Shown here piece by piece: positions 8,334 to 17,388 of a stretch of DNA of 64,000 bases (position 1 is its first letter; each line of letters opens with the position of its first letter). The notes beneath the pieces are model-generated. The model was given only the letters and a program-made list of their open reading frames with translations, searched no databases and was not told the origin of the DNA. Source of the stretch: Telluria antibiotica (lineage in GTDB: Bacteria; Pseudomonadota; Gammaproteobacteria; Burkholderiales; Burkholderiaceae_D); the NCBI RefSeq assembly GCF_011682055.1, contig NZ_JAAQOM010000002.1, positions 476,827 through 540,826 of the forward strand, in the 5' to 3' direction. Position numbers and translations under genes: made by a program.

Positions 8334-11048
8334 TTAGCGCTCCTGCTTCGGCAGCGCGGCGATCGCGAGGCCCAGGATGGCCGGGACCGCCACCACGAGC
8401 GCCAGGAAGTCGGGCGCGAGTTCGGCAAAGCCGAGCGCCTTGGCAAACACGCCGCGGCTGATCGTCAGCATGTGCGAGGCCGGATACGCTTCCCCGATCG
8501 CGCGCCCGACGCCTTCCAGCGCCACCACGGGATCGATGAGACCGGCGAACTGGATGGCCGGCACGATGGTGCCGATCATCGTGAAGAGCAGCGCCGCGAT
8601 CTGGCTGCGGGTGAAGCTGGACGCCAGCAGGCCGATGCCGGTCGAGCAGATGGCGTACAGCAGGGCTGCCACCGCCAGCGCCGGCGCGCTGCCCTTGAGC
8701 GGCACCTGGAACACGGTCACCGCCATCAGGCACATCAGCACGAAGTTCGCCATCGCCAGCACGACGTACGGCGCCTGCTTCCCGAGCAGGAATTCGCTGC
8801 GCCCGACCGGCGTCACGTACAGGTTGACGATCGACCCCATCTCTTTTTCGCGCACGACGGCCAGTGCCGCCTGCATCGCCGGCAGCATCAGCATGAGCAG
8901 CGCCATGATGCCCGGCACCATCGCCGGCAGGCTGCGCACGTCGGGGTTGTAGCGGAACCGCGTCTCGACGGTCGCGGCCGGCGCCGCGGCCGCGCCCGCA
9001 GCCACGGCGCGGCTGCGCAGCCACTCCCCGTGCATGCCTTGCAGGTACGCCTGCACGGTTTCCGCCCGCACGGGCATCGCGCCGTCGATCCACGCGCCGA
9101 CCTGCACCGGCCTCCCGTGCGCGGCGGCGCGCGCGAAGCCGGGCGGGATCTCGACGGCCAGCGCCAGTTCGCCGGCGCGCATCCTGGCATCCATGTCCGC
9201 GTAGTCCGCCAGCGCGGGACGTTCGACGAAATAGCGCGAGCCAGCCAGGTTGAGCGCGTAGTCGCGGCTGAGGGCCGTCTGGTCGCGGTCGAGCACCGCG
9301 AAGCGCAGGTTGTCGACGTCCATGTTGAGGCCATAACCGATCACGACCATCAGCAACAGGGAACCGCACAGCGCGAGGACGGAACGCGCCGGGTCGCGGC
9401 GCAGTTCCAGCGCTTCGCGCCAGGCATAGCCGGCCGCGCGCCGCAGCCAGCCGCCATGCGCGGCCGCGCCCGCCGCGGGCAGCGGCGGCAGCGGGCGATC
9501 GGCGTCCGGCGCGGCCGCGCGCAGCCAGCCGATGAACGCGTCCTCCAGGGTGGCGGCGCCCCGTGCGCCGCGCAGCCCGGCCGGGGTGCCGCTGGCCAGC
9601 ACGCGGCCGGCGTGCATCAGCGCCACGCGGTCGCAGCGCTCGGCCTCGTTCATGAAATGCGTCGAGATGAAGATCGTCACGCCGTCGCCACGCGCCAGTG
9701 CCAGCAGCGCTTCCCAGAACTGGTCGCGCGCGATCGGATCGACACCCGACGTGGGTTCGTCCAGGATGAGGAGTTCCGGCTGGTGGACCAGGGCCACGGC
9801 AAGCGACAGGCGCTGGCGGGCTCCCGGCGGGAGGTGGCCCGGCAAGGCGTCGAGCATCGTCTCCAGGCCGAAGCGCGCCGCCAGGGCGGTGCAGCGCGCC
9901 TCGAGCGAGGATTCGGGCAGGTCGAACAGACGCCCGTGCAGCAGCAGGTTCTGGCGCACGGTCAGTTCCTGGTAGAGCGAGAATCCCTGCGACATGTACC
10001 CGACCCGGCGCCGCGCCTGCGCGCCGCCTTCGCCCGCCGGCCGGCCGAACAGCGTCGCCGTGCCGCCGCTGGGCGGCAGCAGTCCGGTCAGCATCTTCAT
10101 CGTGGTCGTCTTGCCGCAGCCGTTGGAGCCGATGAAGCCGAAGATCTCGCCGCGCGCGATGCGAAAGCTGACGTCCTGCACTGCGGCGAAGTCGCCGAAA
10201 CGGCGCGACAGGCCGTCGGCCTCGATCACGGTCTCGTTCTCCGCGACCGGTTCGCGCGGCCGCGTCCGCAGCGGGCGGTAACCTGCGCGCCGTGCCGGCG
10301 GCAACAAGGCGACGAACGCCTGCTCGTAGCTGGCGCTCCCGCTCTCTGCCAGCAGAGCGGCCGGCGTGCCGCTTGCCAGGACGCGGCCGGCGTCCAGCGC
10401 AACCAGCCAGTCGAACCGGCGCGCCTCGTCCATGTAAGCCGTCGCGACGACGACGCTCATGCCGGGCCGGGCCTGCCGTATGGCGGCGATCAGCGTCCAG
10501 AACTGGTTGCGCGCCAGCGGATCGACGCCGGTCGTGGGCTCGTCCAGGATCAGCAGGTCGGGATCGTGCACCAGTGCGCAGCACAGCCCGAGCTTTTGCT
10601 TCATGCCGCCCGACAACTGGCCGGCGGGCCGGTCGATGAACGGCAGCAAGCCCGTGCTGGCCGCCAGCATGTCGATGCGTGCGCGCCGCTCGCCCGGACC
10701 GAGCCCGAACAGGCGCGCGAAGAACTGCAGGTTTTCCCCGACGGTCAGGCTCGGGTACAGGTTGCGTCCCAGCCCCTGCGGCATGTAGGCGATGCGCGGA
10801 CAGACGGCGGCGCGGAACCGGGCGGCGGACATGTCGCCGCCCAGCACCTCCACCCTTCCCTCGGCGGCCTTGCGGGCGCCGGCGACGACGGCGAGCAGGC
10901 TCGACTTGCCGACGCCATCCGGTCCGATCAGCGCCGTCATCTGTCCGGCGGGCAGGCTGAGCGCGACGCGCTCGAGGGCGCGTACGGCGCCGTAGCGCAC
11001 GGACACGCCCTCCAGGCGCGCGACGGGCGCGGCACCCGGGTCCGTCAC
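8334..11048 (-). CDS. rbbA: RbbA-like ABC transporter: two ATPase domains fused to an ABC-2 permease
   Basis: About 904 residues; E. coli RbbA (ribosome-associated ATPase/putative transporter) is about 911. ATPase 1 has Walker [10 protein letters not shown], signature LSGGMKQ and Walker [14 protein letters not shown]. ATPase 2 has GSNGCGKTT, a degenerate signature [11 protein letters not shown] and [13 protein letters not shown]. An ABC-2 membrane domain fills the C-terminal 370 residues. I prefer the GTG at 11048 because it overlaps the HlyD stop as GTGA; an ATG at 11081 is also possible. It is the middle gene of a three-gene exporter operon behind an FNR-type promoter. Whether it acts on ribosomes, exports a substrate, or both is unsettled. 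Confidence 0.88.
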   Translation of the reverse strand: MTDPGAAPVARLEGVSVRYGAVRALERVALSLPAGQMTALIGPDGVGKSSLLAVVAGARKAAEGRVEVLGGDMSAARFRAAVCPRIAYMPQGLGRNLYPSLTVGENLQFFARLFGLGPGERRARIDMLAASTGLLPFIDRPAGQLSGGMKQKLGLCCALVHDPDLLILDEPTTGVDPLARNQFWTLIAAIRQARPGMSVVVATAYMDEARRFDWLVALDAGRVLASGTPAALLAESGSASYEQAFVALLPPARRAGYRPLRTRPREPVAENETVIEADGLSRRFGDFAAVQDVSFRIARGEIFGFIGSNGCGKTTTMKMLTGLLPPSGGTATLFGRPAGEGGAQARRRVGYMSQGFSLYQELTVRQNLLLHGRLFDLPESSLEARCTALAARFGLETMLDALPGHLPPGARQRLSLAVALVHQPELLILDEPTSGVDPIARDQFWEALLALARGDGVTIFISTHFMNEAERCDRVALMHAGRVLASGTPAGLRGARGAATLEDAFIGWLRAAAPDADRPLPPLPAAGAAAHGGWLRRAAGYAWREALELRRDPARSVLALCGSLLLMVVIGYGLNMDVDNLRFAVLDRDQTALSRDYALNLAGSRYFVERPALADYADMDARMRAGELALAVEIPPGFARAAAHGRPVQVGAWIDGAMPVRAETVQAYLQGMHGEWLRSRAVAAGAAAAPAATVETRFRYNPDVRSLPAMVPGIMALLMLMLPAMQAALAVVREKEMGSIVNLYVTPVGRSEFLLGKQAPYVVLAMANFVLMCLMAVTVFQVPLKGSAPALAVAALLYAICSTGIGLLASSFTRSQIAALLFTMIGTIVPAIQFAGLIDPVVALEGVGRAIGEAYPASHMLTISRGVFAKALGFAELAPDFLALVVAVPAILGLAIAALPKQER

Positions 11049-12163
11049 GGCGTGCCCCGCAGCGCCAGTTCGGCGGGCCACGGACGGGCCGGGTCGATGC
11101 GGATCCAGGCCACGCCCGGCACCCCGGCCTTGACCTGCTCCGGATAGCGTTCGAGCAGCCGCCGGTCGACTTGCGCCTTCACCCTGAACATCAGCTTCTG
11201 CCGTTCACTGGCGGTCTCGACCGATTTCGGCGTGAACTGGGCGCTGCTGGCCACATAGCTGACCGCGGCAGGCACCACGAAGCCCGGCGCCGTGTCGAGC
11301 ACGAGCCGCACTTCGGTGCCGAGCGCAATACGCCCCGCGGCGGCCTCGGGCATGAAGAAGGTCATGTACACGTCCTTCAGGTCGATCATGTTCAGCACCT
11401 TGCCGCCCGCCGGCAGCACTTCGCCCGGCTCCGCGACGCGGTACTGCACCCGGCCGGCGCGCGGCGCCACGAGCACCTCGTCGCGTAAATCGGCGTCGAT
11501 CGTCGCGGTGGCGGCCGTAGCGGCCTGGACGGCGGAACGGCTCTGCACGACGACGGCTTGCGCGGCCGCGACGGCCGCGCGGGCGGCCTCGACCTGGGCA
11601 GCGGCCGCCACCAGCGTCGCGCGCGCGCCGTCCACGCGGGCGCGATCGTCGTCGAGTTCCTGCAACGCGGCCGCACCCGCCTGCGCCAGCACCGTCGACC
11701 GGGCCAGCCGCCGCCGCGCCGCGTCCAGGTCGCTGTCCCGTTGCACCCGGATCGCCTCGGCCGCCGCCAGGTCGCTGCGCCGCATCGCGAGCTGCGCCTG
11801 CGCGCCCGCCACGGCATCGCGCGCCTGCTGCTCGCGCGCCAGCGCCTCGCTCCTCTGCGCACGCAGCGTGCCGGCATCCATGCGCGCCAGCACCTGGCCG
11901 GCCCGCACCGGATCGCCCTCCGCGACCAGCACGTCGGCCAGCCTTCCCGGCAGCTTGCTGGCGACGTCGATCTCGACGGCTTCGATCCTGCCGTTTCCGC
12001 TGACGAACCCGGGTCCGGGGCCCTGCTGCCGCGTCACCCGCCAGGCATGGACGGCACCGACGGCCAGCGCCAGCAGGACCACGCCCACGGCCAGGCGCTT
12101 CATGGCTCTGTTGTTCGCCGCCTTGGCGGCGAGCGGCTCGCGGCGCGTTTCCAGCGTGTCCAT
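11045..12163 (-). CDS. HlyD-family periplasmic adaptor (YhiI-like)
   Basis: A 372-residue membrane-fusion protein: a single N-terminal transmembrane anchor ([17 protein letters not shown], about 24-40), a lipoyl half ([18 protein letters not shown]), a long alanine-rich coiled hairpin at about 95-220, the second lipoyl half and a beta-barrel domain. It would couple the inner-membrane ABC exporter encoded by the next two genes to the outer membrane. It is the first gene of the operon and its stop overlaps the next start. M1 or M21 could be the start; neither has a strong ribosome site. Its promoter region carries an FNR-like box and a TATAGT -10. Confidence 0.88.
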   Translation of the reverse strand: MDTLETRREPLAAKAANNRAMKRLAVGVVLLALAVGAVHAWRVTRQQGPGPGFVSGNGRIEAVEIDVASKLPGRLADVLVAEGDPVRAGQVLARMDAGTLRAQRSEALAREQQARDAVAGAQAQLAMRRSDLAAAEAIRVQRDSDLDAARRRLARSTVLAQAGAAALQELDDDRARVDGARATLVAAAAQVEAARAAVAAAQAVVVQSRSAVQAATAATATIDADLRDEVLVAPRAGRVQYRVAEPGEVLPAGGKVLNMIDLKDVYMTFFMPEAAAGRIALGTEVRLVLDTAPGFVVPAAVSYVASSAQFTPKSVETASERQKLMFRVKAQVDRRLLERYPEQVKAGVPGVAWIRIDPARPWPAELALRGTP

Positions 12164-12186
12164 GGCAGGTGTTCGATCGTGTCAAC

Positions 12187-12236
12187 CCGGCTCACTATAG
12201 GGGCCCGGCGACCGCGCACGGTATGACCCAAATCAA
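12187..12236 (-). promoter_or_regulatory. FNR-type class II promoter of the HlyD-RbbA exporter operon
   Basis: On the minus strand an FNR-like box lies at 12236-12223 (on the plus strand ATGAC-CCAA-ATCAA, one perfect half-site) and a -10 TATAGT at 12199-12194. With a start near 12187 the box is centred about 42 bases upstream, the spacing of FNR class II activation. The geometry is seen directly; activation is inferred. Confidence 0.6.
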
Positions 12237-12279
12237 ATTCAGCCGCCTGGCCTCGTCTTCATTGCCTTCATATCGGTTT

Positions 12280-12329
12280 TTGACCTAAATCATACCTAAG
12301 ACCCAATGCGCAAGACTACGATTGATCCA
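12280..12329 (+). promoter_or_regulatory. FNR-type class II promoter of the SYLF-usp operon
   Basis: TTGAC-CTAA-ATCAT (12280-12293) is a two-mismatch FNR box. A -10 like TACGAT lies at 12317-12322, which places the inferred start near 12329 and the box centre about 42 bases upstream. It mirrors the promoter on the opposite strand 50 bases away, so both divergent operons probably answer to the same regulator. Confidence 0.55.
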
Positions 12330-12358
12330 ACACAAATCGATGACCGAGGGAGCAAGCC

Positions 12359-13081
12359 ATGAACAAACGACATATCCGTGTCCTGCAAGGGCTCTGCGCG
12401 GCGCTGCTGGCCGGTCCCCTCCTCGCGCCGGCACAGGACAAGCCCGCCGCGCCGGCGGATACCACGTCATCGGCCGAGCGCCACAACGCGACGGCCGAAC
12501 GGCACGTCATGCAGGCCGTCGACGTCGTGCACCGGATGGAACTGGACGCCGGCATCCGCCCCCTGCTCGCGCGCTCGAAGGGGGTGTTCATCGTGCCGGC
12601 CTACACGCGGGCGGCCATCGGCATCGGCGCGGAAGGCGGTGCGGGACTCCTGCTGCTGCACGACGCGGAAGGCCGCTGGTCCGGTCCGGTGTTCTACAAC
12701 ACGGGCGGCGTGAGCCTCGGGCTGCAAGTGGGCGCGCAAGGCGGCATGCTCGCCTTCGTCCTCAACAACCAGAAGGCCGTCGACGCGTTCCTGAAGAAGA
12801 CCAGCGTCTCGCTGAACGCGAAAGCCGGGTTGACGATCGTGAACTGGAACAGGATGGTCCAGGGAGCGGCCGGCGCGGGCGACGTCGTCGCCTGGTCCAA
12901 CAGCCGGGGGGTGTTCGGCGACGCCGCCACGATCGAACTGAGCGGCGTACGCTACAGCCAGAACCTGAACGACGCCTACTACCACCGCACCCTGTCGGCG
13001 AGCGACATCATCGCCGGCAAGACGGGCAATTCGCAGGCCGGCCTGCTCGTGCAGACACTGGCGAGCGCGACGCAGCCATGA
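12359..13081 (+). CDS. Exported SYLF/Ysc84-domain protein
   Basis: A 240-residue protein with a cleavable signal peptide (about 1-26, ending LLAPAQ) followed by a SYLF (Ysc84) domain that fills the rest; GVFIVPAYTRAAIGIGAEGGAG and the C-terminal ATIELSGVRYSQNLNDAYYH block are typical. SYLF domains bind phosphoinositides in eukaryotes; bacterial members are envelope proteins of unknown role. Start ATG has upstream GAGGGAG. It is the first gene of an apparent operon with two Usp genes (29-base gap), under an FNR-like box. Confidence 0.85.
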   Translation: MNKRHIRVLQGLCAALLAGPLLAPAQDKPAAPADTTSSAERHNATAERHVMQAVDVVHRMELDAGIRPLLARSKGVFIVPAYTRAAIGIGAEGGAGLLLLHDAEGRWSGPVFYNTGGVSLGLQVGAQGGMLAFVLNNQKAVDAFLKKTSVSLNAKAGLTIVNWNRMVQGAAGAGDVVAWSNSRGVFGDAATIELSGVRYSQNLNDAYYHRTLSASDIIAGKTGNSQAGLLVQTLASATQP

Positions 13082-13110
13082 CGCACCGGCAGCACATCGA
13101 GGAGCTCAGC

Positions 13111-13947
13111 ATGGATTACAAGACCATTCTGGTCCACGTCGACGACACGCCGGAGATGCCGGACCGCGTCGCCTTCGCCGCCCGGCTCGCGAACGACAAG
13201 GGCGCGCACCTGGTCGGCATGACGCAGACGGGCATCTCCCGCTTCATCCGCGAGACGACCCTGCCCGGGGTGGAACTGGGCGACCTCGCGCCGCTGTTCG
13301 CGAACCTGCGCGACGCGGCCGGCCAGCGCGCCGCCCATTTCGACACCCTCGCGCAGCAGGCCGGCGTCGCCTCGTTCTCGCACCGCGTCGACGACGAGGG
13401 GCCCGGCCTCGCGCTTGCCTTGCGGGCCCTGTACGCCGACCTCGTGGTCGTCGGCGGGACCGCGCACGACGCGCCCGGCGTATCCGGCATTGCCGGCATT
13501 CCCGAATATGTCGCGCTGAACTCGCCCAGCCCCGTGCTCGTGCTGCCCCGGCAACGGGCATGCCCGCAAGCACCCCAGCGCGTCATGGTGGCCTGGAACG
13601 CCAGCCCGGAGGCGGCACGCGCCGCCCGCCTCGCGCTGCCGTTGCTCGTGCGCGCCAAACAGGTCGAGCTCGCCGTGTTCGACGAGGAGAGCTCGAGCGT
13701 ACGCACGCCCGAAGACGCGGCGGACATGGCGCAATTCCTGGCCCGGCACGGCGTCGCCGTCGAGATATGCCGCCATCATCCGCGCGGCGCGGTCGGGAAC
13801 GCCCTGCTGGTCCGGGCCGAGGACCTCAAGATCGACCTGCTCGTCATGGGTTGCTACGGACACTCGCGCTATCGCGAGATCCTGCTCGGCGGCGTCAGCC
13901 GCACCGTGCTGCGGCGCCTGTCGATGCCGGTCCTCCTGGCGCACTGA
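13111..13947 (+). CDS. Universal stress protein, tandem UspA domains
   Basis: A 278-residue tandem Usp, opening MDYKTILVHVDDTPE and closing VMGCYGHSRYREILLGGVSRTVL with the nucleotide-binding glycine pattern intact in the second half. The ATG at 13111 has a GAGGAG ribosome site nine bases upstream; the much longer open frame extending to 12322 is an artefact overlapping the SYLF gene. It is the second gene of the SYLF-usp-usp-pps-pfk run and a close paralogue of the gene at 6315. Likely cytoplasmic, acting in stress survival. Confidence 0.92.
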   Translation: MDYKTILVHVDDTPEMPDRVAFAARLANDKGAHLVGMTQTGISRFIRETTLPGVELGDLAPLFANLRDAAGQRAAHFDTLAQQAGVASFSHRVDDEGPGLALALRALYADLVVVGGTAHDAPGVSGIAGIPEYVALNSPSPVLVLPRQRACPQAPQRVMVAWNASPEAARAARLALPLLVRAKQVELAVFDEESSSVRTPEDAADMAQFLARHGVAVEICRHHPRGAVGNALLVRAEDLKIDLLVMGCYGHSRYREILLGGVSRTVLRRLSMPVLLAH

Positions 13948-13980
13948 GCGCCCCAACCGATGTCCACGGAGCGCGCTGCC

Positions 13981-14814
13981 ATGTTCAAGACGATCCTCGT
14001 ACACGTCGACCTGTCCGTACACGCGCCGGCACGCATGCGCTACGCGGCGGCCCTGGCCCGCGCAACCGGCGCCGACCTCGTCGGCGCCGCGATGTTCGGC
14101 GTATCGCGTGCCGTCTTTCCGAACGGCTACCGCCAGGAACCCGGCAGCCTGAGCGCGAGCTGTTTCCAGCACCGCGCAGACCAGGCGCGGCACGCGCTCG
14201 CACGCTTCGAGGAGATCGCCGCCGAGATGCAGGTGGTGCACGAGGAACGCTTCATATGCGACCAGGCCGACGATGGCCTGGGCCGGATGGCGCGCTTCGC
14301 CGACCTGGTCGTCATCAGCCAGGACGACCCGACGGAATCGCTGCCTGACCTCTCCGTCCGCCTGCCGGAATCCGTGATCCTGAACTGCGCTCGGCCCGTG
14401 ATCGTCGTGCCCCGCACCGATCCGGCGCCCTGGCACGGCGGGAAAGTGCTGGTGGCGTGGGACGGCAGCAAGGAAGCGTCGTTCGCACTCAGCGCGTCCC
14501 TGCCCCTGCTGCGGCGCGCGTCGGAAGTCATCCTGGCCGCCCTCGTCGACGGCGCGCCCGCCGAGGACGCATTCCGCGCCTCGCAGGCCGATCTGAAGCG
14601 GTTCCTCATCCGCCATCGCGTCGCGCCGCGCATACTGGTCCGCACGACGCGGCGCGACCCCGGCCATGACCTGCTGACGCTCGCCGACGAGGCCGACTGC
14701 CGGCTGCTCGTGATGGGCTGCTTCGGACATGGCCGCTTCCGCGAGCTGTGCCTGGGCGGCGCGAGCCGGACCGTCCTGGCGGACGCCCGCATGCCCGTGC
14801 TGTTCGCACACTGA
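13981..14814 (+). CDS. Universal stress protein, tandem UspA domains
   Basis: A 277-residue tandem Usp, the third paralogue in the window (opening MFKTILVHVDLSV, closing VMGCFGHGRFRELCLGGASRTVL). I chose the ATG at 13981, which begins at the conserved family N-terminus and follows a CGGAG site; an ATG at 13960 would add seven residues. It lies 33 bases after the previous usp gene. The first-domain loop is less conserved than the second, so nucleotide binding is more likely in the C-terminal half (inference). Confidence 0.92.
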   Translation: MFKTILVHVDLSVHAPARMRYAAALARATGADLVGAAMFGVSRAVFPNGYRQEPGSLSASCFQHRADQARHALARFEEIAAEMQVVHEERFICDQADDGLGRMARFADLVVISQDDPTESLPDLSVRLPESVILNCARPVIVVPRTDPAPWHGGKVLVAWDGSKEASFALSASLPLLRRASEVILAALVDGAPAEDAFRASQADLKRFLIRHRVAPRILVRTTRRDPGHDLLTLADEADCRLLVMGCFGHGRFRELCLGGASRTVLADARMPVLFAH

Positions 14815-14953
14815 CTTCGCCGGCCGGCGCCCGTCACGTCCAGCCGAGCTGGTTGTCGACGACGGCCAGGCAATGCCCTCCACATCGAGGTATCGGCCAG
14901 ACGCTGCGTTTGCTAACATGAATACGCATGCATTCGTCACGGAGGTGGACCCC

Positions 14954-17377
14954 ATGGGCACGCCGGAAGCATTCATCCGTTGGTTCTCCGAGCTCGGCAT
15001 CGGCGACGTACCGTCGGTCGGTGGCAAGAACGCGTCGCTCGGCGAGATGGTGCGGGAACTCGGCGGCCGCGGCGTGCGCGTGCCGAATGGGTTCGCCGTC
15101 ACCGCGGCCGCCTACCGCGCCACGCTCGACCGCGCGGACGCCTGGCCACGCCTGCACGCGGTGCTCGACGGCCTCGACCCGGGCGACGTCGCGGACCTTG
15201 CCCACCGTGCCGCGCAGGCCCGCGGGATCGTCTACGGCTGCACGCTGCCGCCCGAACTCGAGGACGGCATCCTGCAGGCCTGGCACCGGCTGCGCGACGA
15301 GTACGGGGACGGCCTGACGGTCGCGGTACGCAGCTCCGCGACGGCCGAGGACCTGCCTGACGCCAGTTTCGCCGGCCAGCACGAATCCTTCCTGCACATC
15401 GACGAGGCAGGACTCGTGGACAGCGTGCGCCGCTGCTTCGCCAGCCTGTTCACCGACCGCGCGCTCGTCTACCGCAGCGCGAACGGCTTTGACCACTTCA
15501 AGGTCTACCTGTCGGTGGGCGTCATGAAGATGGTCCGTTCGGACCTCGCGAGCGCCGGCGTCATGTTCACGCTCGACACCGACACCGGCTTTCGCGACGT
15601 CGTGTTCCTGACCGGCGCCTACGGCCTGGGCGAGAACATCGTGCAGGGCGCGGTCGACCCGGACGAGTTCTACGTGTTCAAGCCGCTGCTGCGCGCGGGC
15701 CGGCGCACCGTATTGCGGCGCACCCTCGGCGGCAAGGAAGTCCGGATGGTGTACGCGCCGGCCGGCGTCTCCCCGGTCACGCGCAACGAGCCGACCGGCG
15801 CGGCGGAACAGGCCCGCTTCTGCCTCGACGACGACGCCGTGCTCGAGCTCGCCGACGCCGCGCTGCGCATCGAGGATCATTATTCCGCGCGCGCCGGGCG
15901 CCCGGTGCCGATGGACATCGAATGGGCGCGCGACGGCATCGATGGCAAGCTCTATATCGTCCAGGCCCGGCCCGAGACGGTCGCCTCGCGCAAGACCGGC
16001 ACCGAAGTCGACGAGTATCGCCTGGAGGCAAAGGGGCCGCTGCTGGCTGCCGGCCGCGCGGTGGGCACCAGGGTCGCGTCCGGCAAGGCCCGCGTGATCG
16101 CCGACGTGGGCGCGCTCGGCCAGTTCCAGCCGGGCGAGATCCTCGTCGCGGCCACCACCATGCCCGACTGGGGCACCGTCATGAAGACGGCCGCCGCCGT
16201 CGTGACGGACCGGGGCGGACGCACCTGCCATGCCGCCATCGTGGCGCGCGAGATCGGCGTGCCGGCCCTCGTCGGCTGCGGCGACGCGACGACGGCCATC
16301 CGCACCGGCGACGACGTGACGGTCTCCTGCGCGGAAGGCGAAACGGGTCACGTGTACGCCGGCCGCCTGCCGTTCCGCCACACCGCCACCGACCTCGCCG
16401 CGCTGCCCATGCCGCGCACGCGGATCATGGTCAACATCGGCAATCCGGACACGGCCTTCCGCACACGTTTCCTGCCGAACGACGGCGTCGGCCTCGCGCG
16501 CATGGAATTCATCGTCGCCGAGCACATCCGCATCCACCCGATGGCGCTCGTCCATCCCGAGCGGATCGCCGATCCGGCGGCGCGCGCAGGCATCGAACGG
16601 CTCACCCGCAACGCGCCGTCGCCGGCGGACTATTTCGTGCGCGAGCTGTCCGAGGGCGTTGGCACGATCGCGGCGGCGTTCTGGCCGAAGCCGGTCATCG
16701 TGCGCATGTCGGACTTCAAGACCAACGAGTACGCGAGCCTGCTGGGCGGCGCCGTCTTCGAACCGCTCGAGGCCAACCCGATGCTGGGCTTCCGCGGCGC
16801 CGCCCGCTACACGCATCCCGCGTATGCGGAGGGCTTCGCGCTCGAATGCCGCGCCATGAAGCGCGTGCGCGACGAGATGGGCCTCGCGAACCTGCGCCTG
16901 ATGATCCCGTTCTGCCGCCGCGTCGAGGAAGCGGAAGCCGTGCTGCGGTCGATGGCCGAGCACGAGCTGGAGCGGGGAAAAGACGGGCTCGAGATCTACG
17001 TCATGTGCGAGATACCCAACAACGTCATCCGCATCGACGACTTCGCGCGCCTGTTCGACGGCTTCTCGATCGGCTCGAACGACCTGACCCAGCTGGTGCT
17101 AGGCGTCGACCGCGATTCCGACATCGTCGCCTTCGACTTCGACGAACGCGACCCCGGCGTGCTGGAAATGCTGCGCCAGGCCATCGCCGGCGCCCGGCGC
17201 AACGGGCGCCACGTCGGCATCTGCGGCCAGGCGCCGTCGGACTATCCGGACGTGGCGCGCTACCTCGTCGAACAGGGCATCGATTCGATCAGCCTGAACC
17301 CGGATTCGGTGGTGGCGACCGTCCGCAGGCTCGTCGAGGTCGAGCGCGAGCTCGGCATCGCGCCGCGCGGGCAATAG
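14954..17377 (+). CDS. ppsA: Phosphoenolpyruvate synthase
   Basis: An 807-residue enzyme that makes PEP, AMP and phosphate from pyruvate, ATP and water. The N-terminal ATP-binding domain (GGKNASLGEM; AVRSSATAEDLPDASFAGQ) covers about 1-340, the swivelling phosphohistidine domain carries GGRTCHAAIVAREIG with H426 (E. coli H421), and the C-terminal PEP-binding barrel ends with GICGQAPSD. The ATG at 14954 has a strong GGAGGT site at 14941; an upstream ATG at 14918 is possible. It lies 139 bases after the Usp genes and 11 bases before pfkA. Pairing a gluconeogenic PEP synthase with PFK in a stress operon is notable. Confidence 0.93.
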   Translation: MGTPEAFIRWFSELGIGDVPSVGGKNASLGEMVRELGGRGVRVPNGFAVTAAAYRATLDRADAWPRLHAVLDGLDPGDVADLAHRAAQARGIVYGCTLPPELEDGILQAWHRLRDEYGDGLTVAVRSSATAEDLPDASFAGQHESFLHIDEAGLVDSVRRCFASLFTDRALVYRSANGFDHFKVYLSVGVMKMVRSDLASAGVMFTLDTDTGFRDVVFLTGAYGLGENIVQGAVDPDEFYVFKPLLRAGRRTVLRRTLGGKEVRMVYAPAGVSPVTRNEPTGAAEQARFCLDDDAVLELADAALRIEDHYSARAGRPVPMDIEWARDGIDGKLYIVQARPETVASRKTGTEVDEYRLEAKGPLLAAGRAVGTRVASGKARVIADVGALGQFQPGEILVAATTMPDWGTVMKTAAAVVTDRGGRTCHAAIVAREIGVPALVGCGDATTAIRTGDDVTVSCAEGETGHVYAGRLPFRHTATDLAALPMPRTRIMVNIGNPDTAFRTRFLPNDGVGLARMEFIVAEHIRIHPMALVHPERIADPAARAGIERLTRNAPSPADYFVRELSEGVGTIAAAFWPKPVIVRMSDFKTNEYASLLGGAVFEPLEANPMLGFRGAARYTHPAYAEGFALECRAMKRVRDEMGLANLRLMIPFCRRVEEAEAVLRSMAEHELERGKDGLEIYVMCEIPNNVIRIDDFARLFDGFSIGSNDLTQLVLGVDRDSDIVAFDFDERDPGVLEMLRQAIAGARRNGRHVGICGQAPSDYPDVARYLVEQGIDSISLNPDSVVATVRRLVEVERELGIAPRGQ

Positions 17378-17388
17378 GCGCGCACGCC

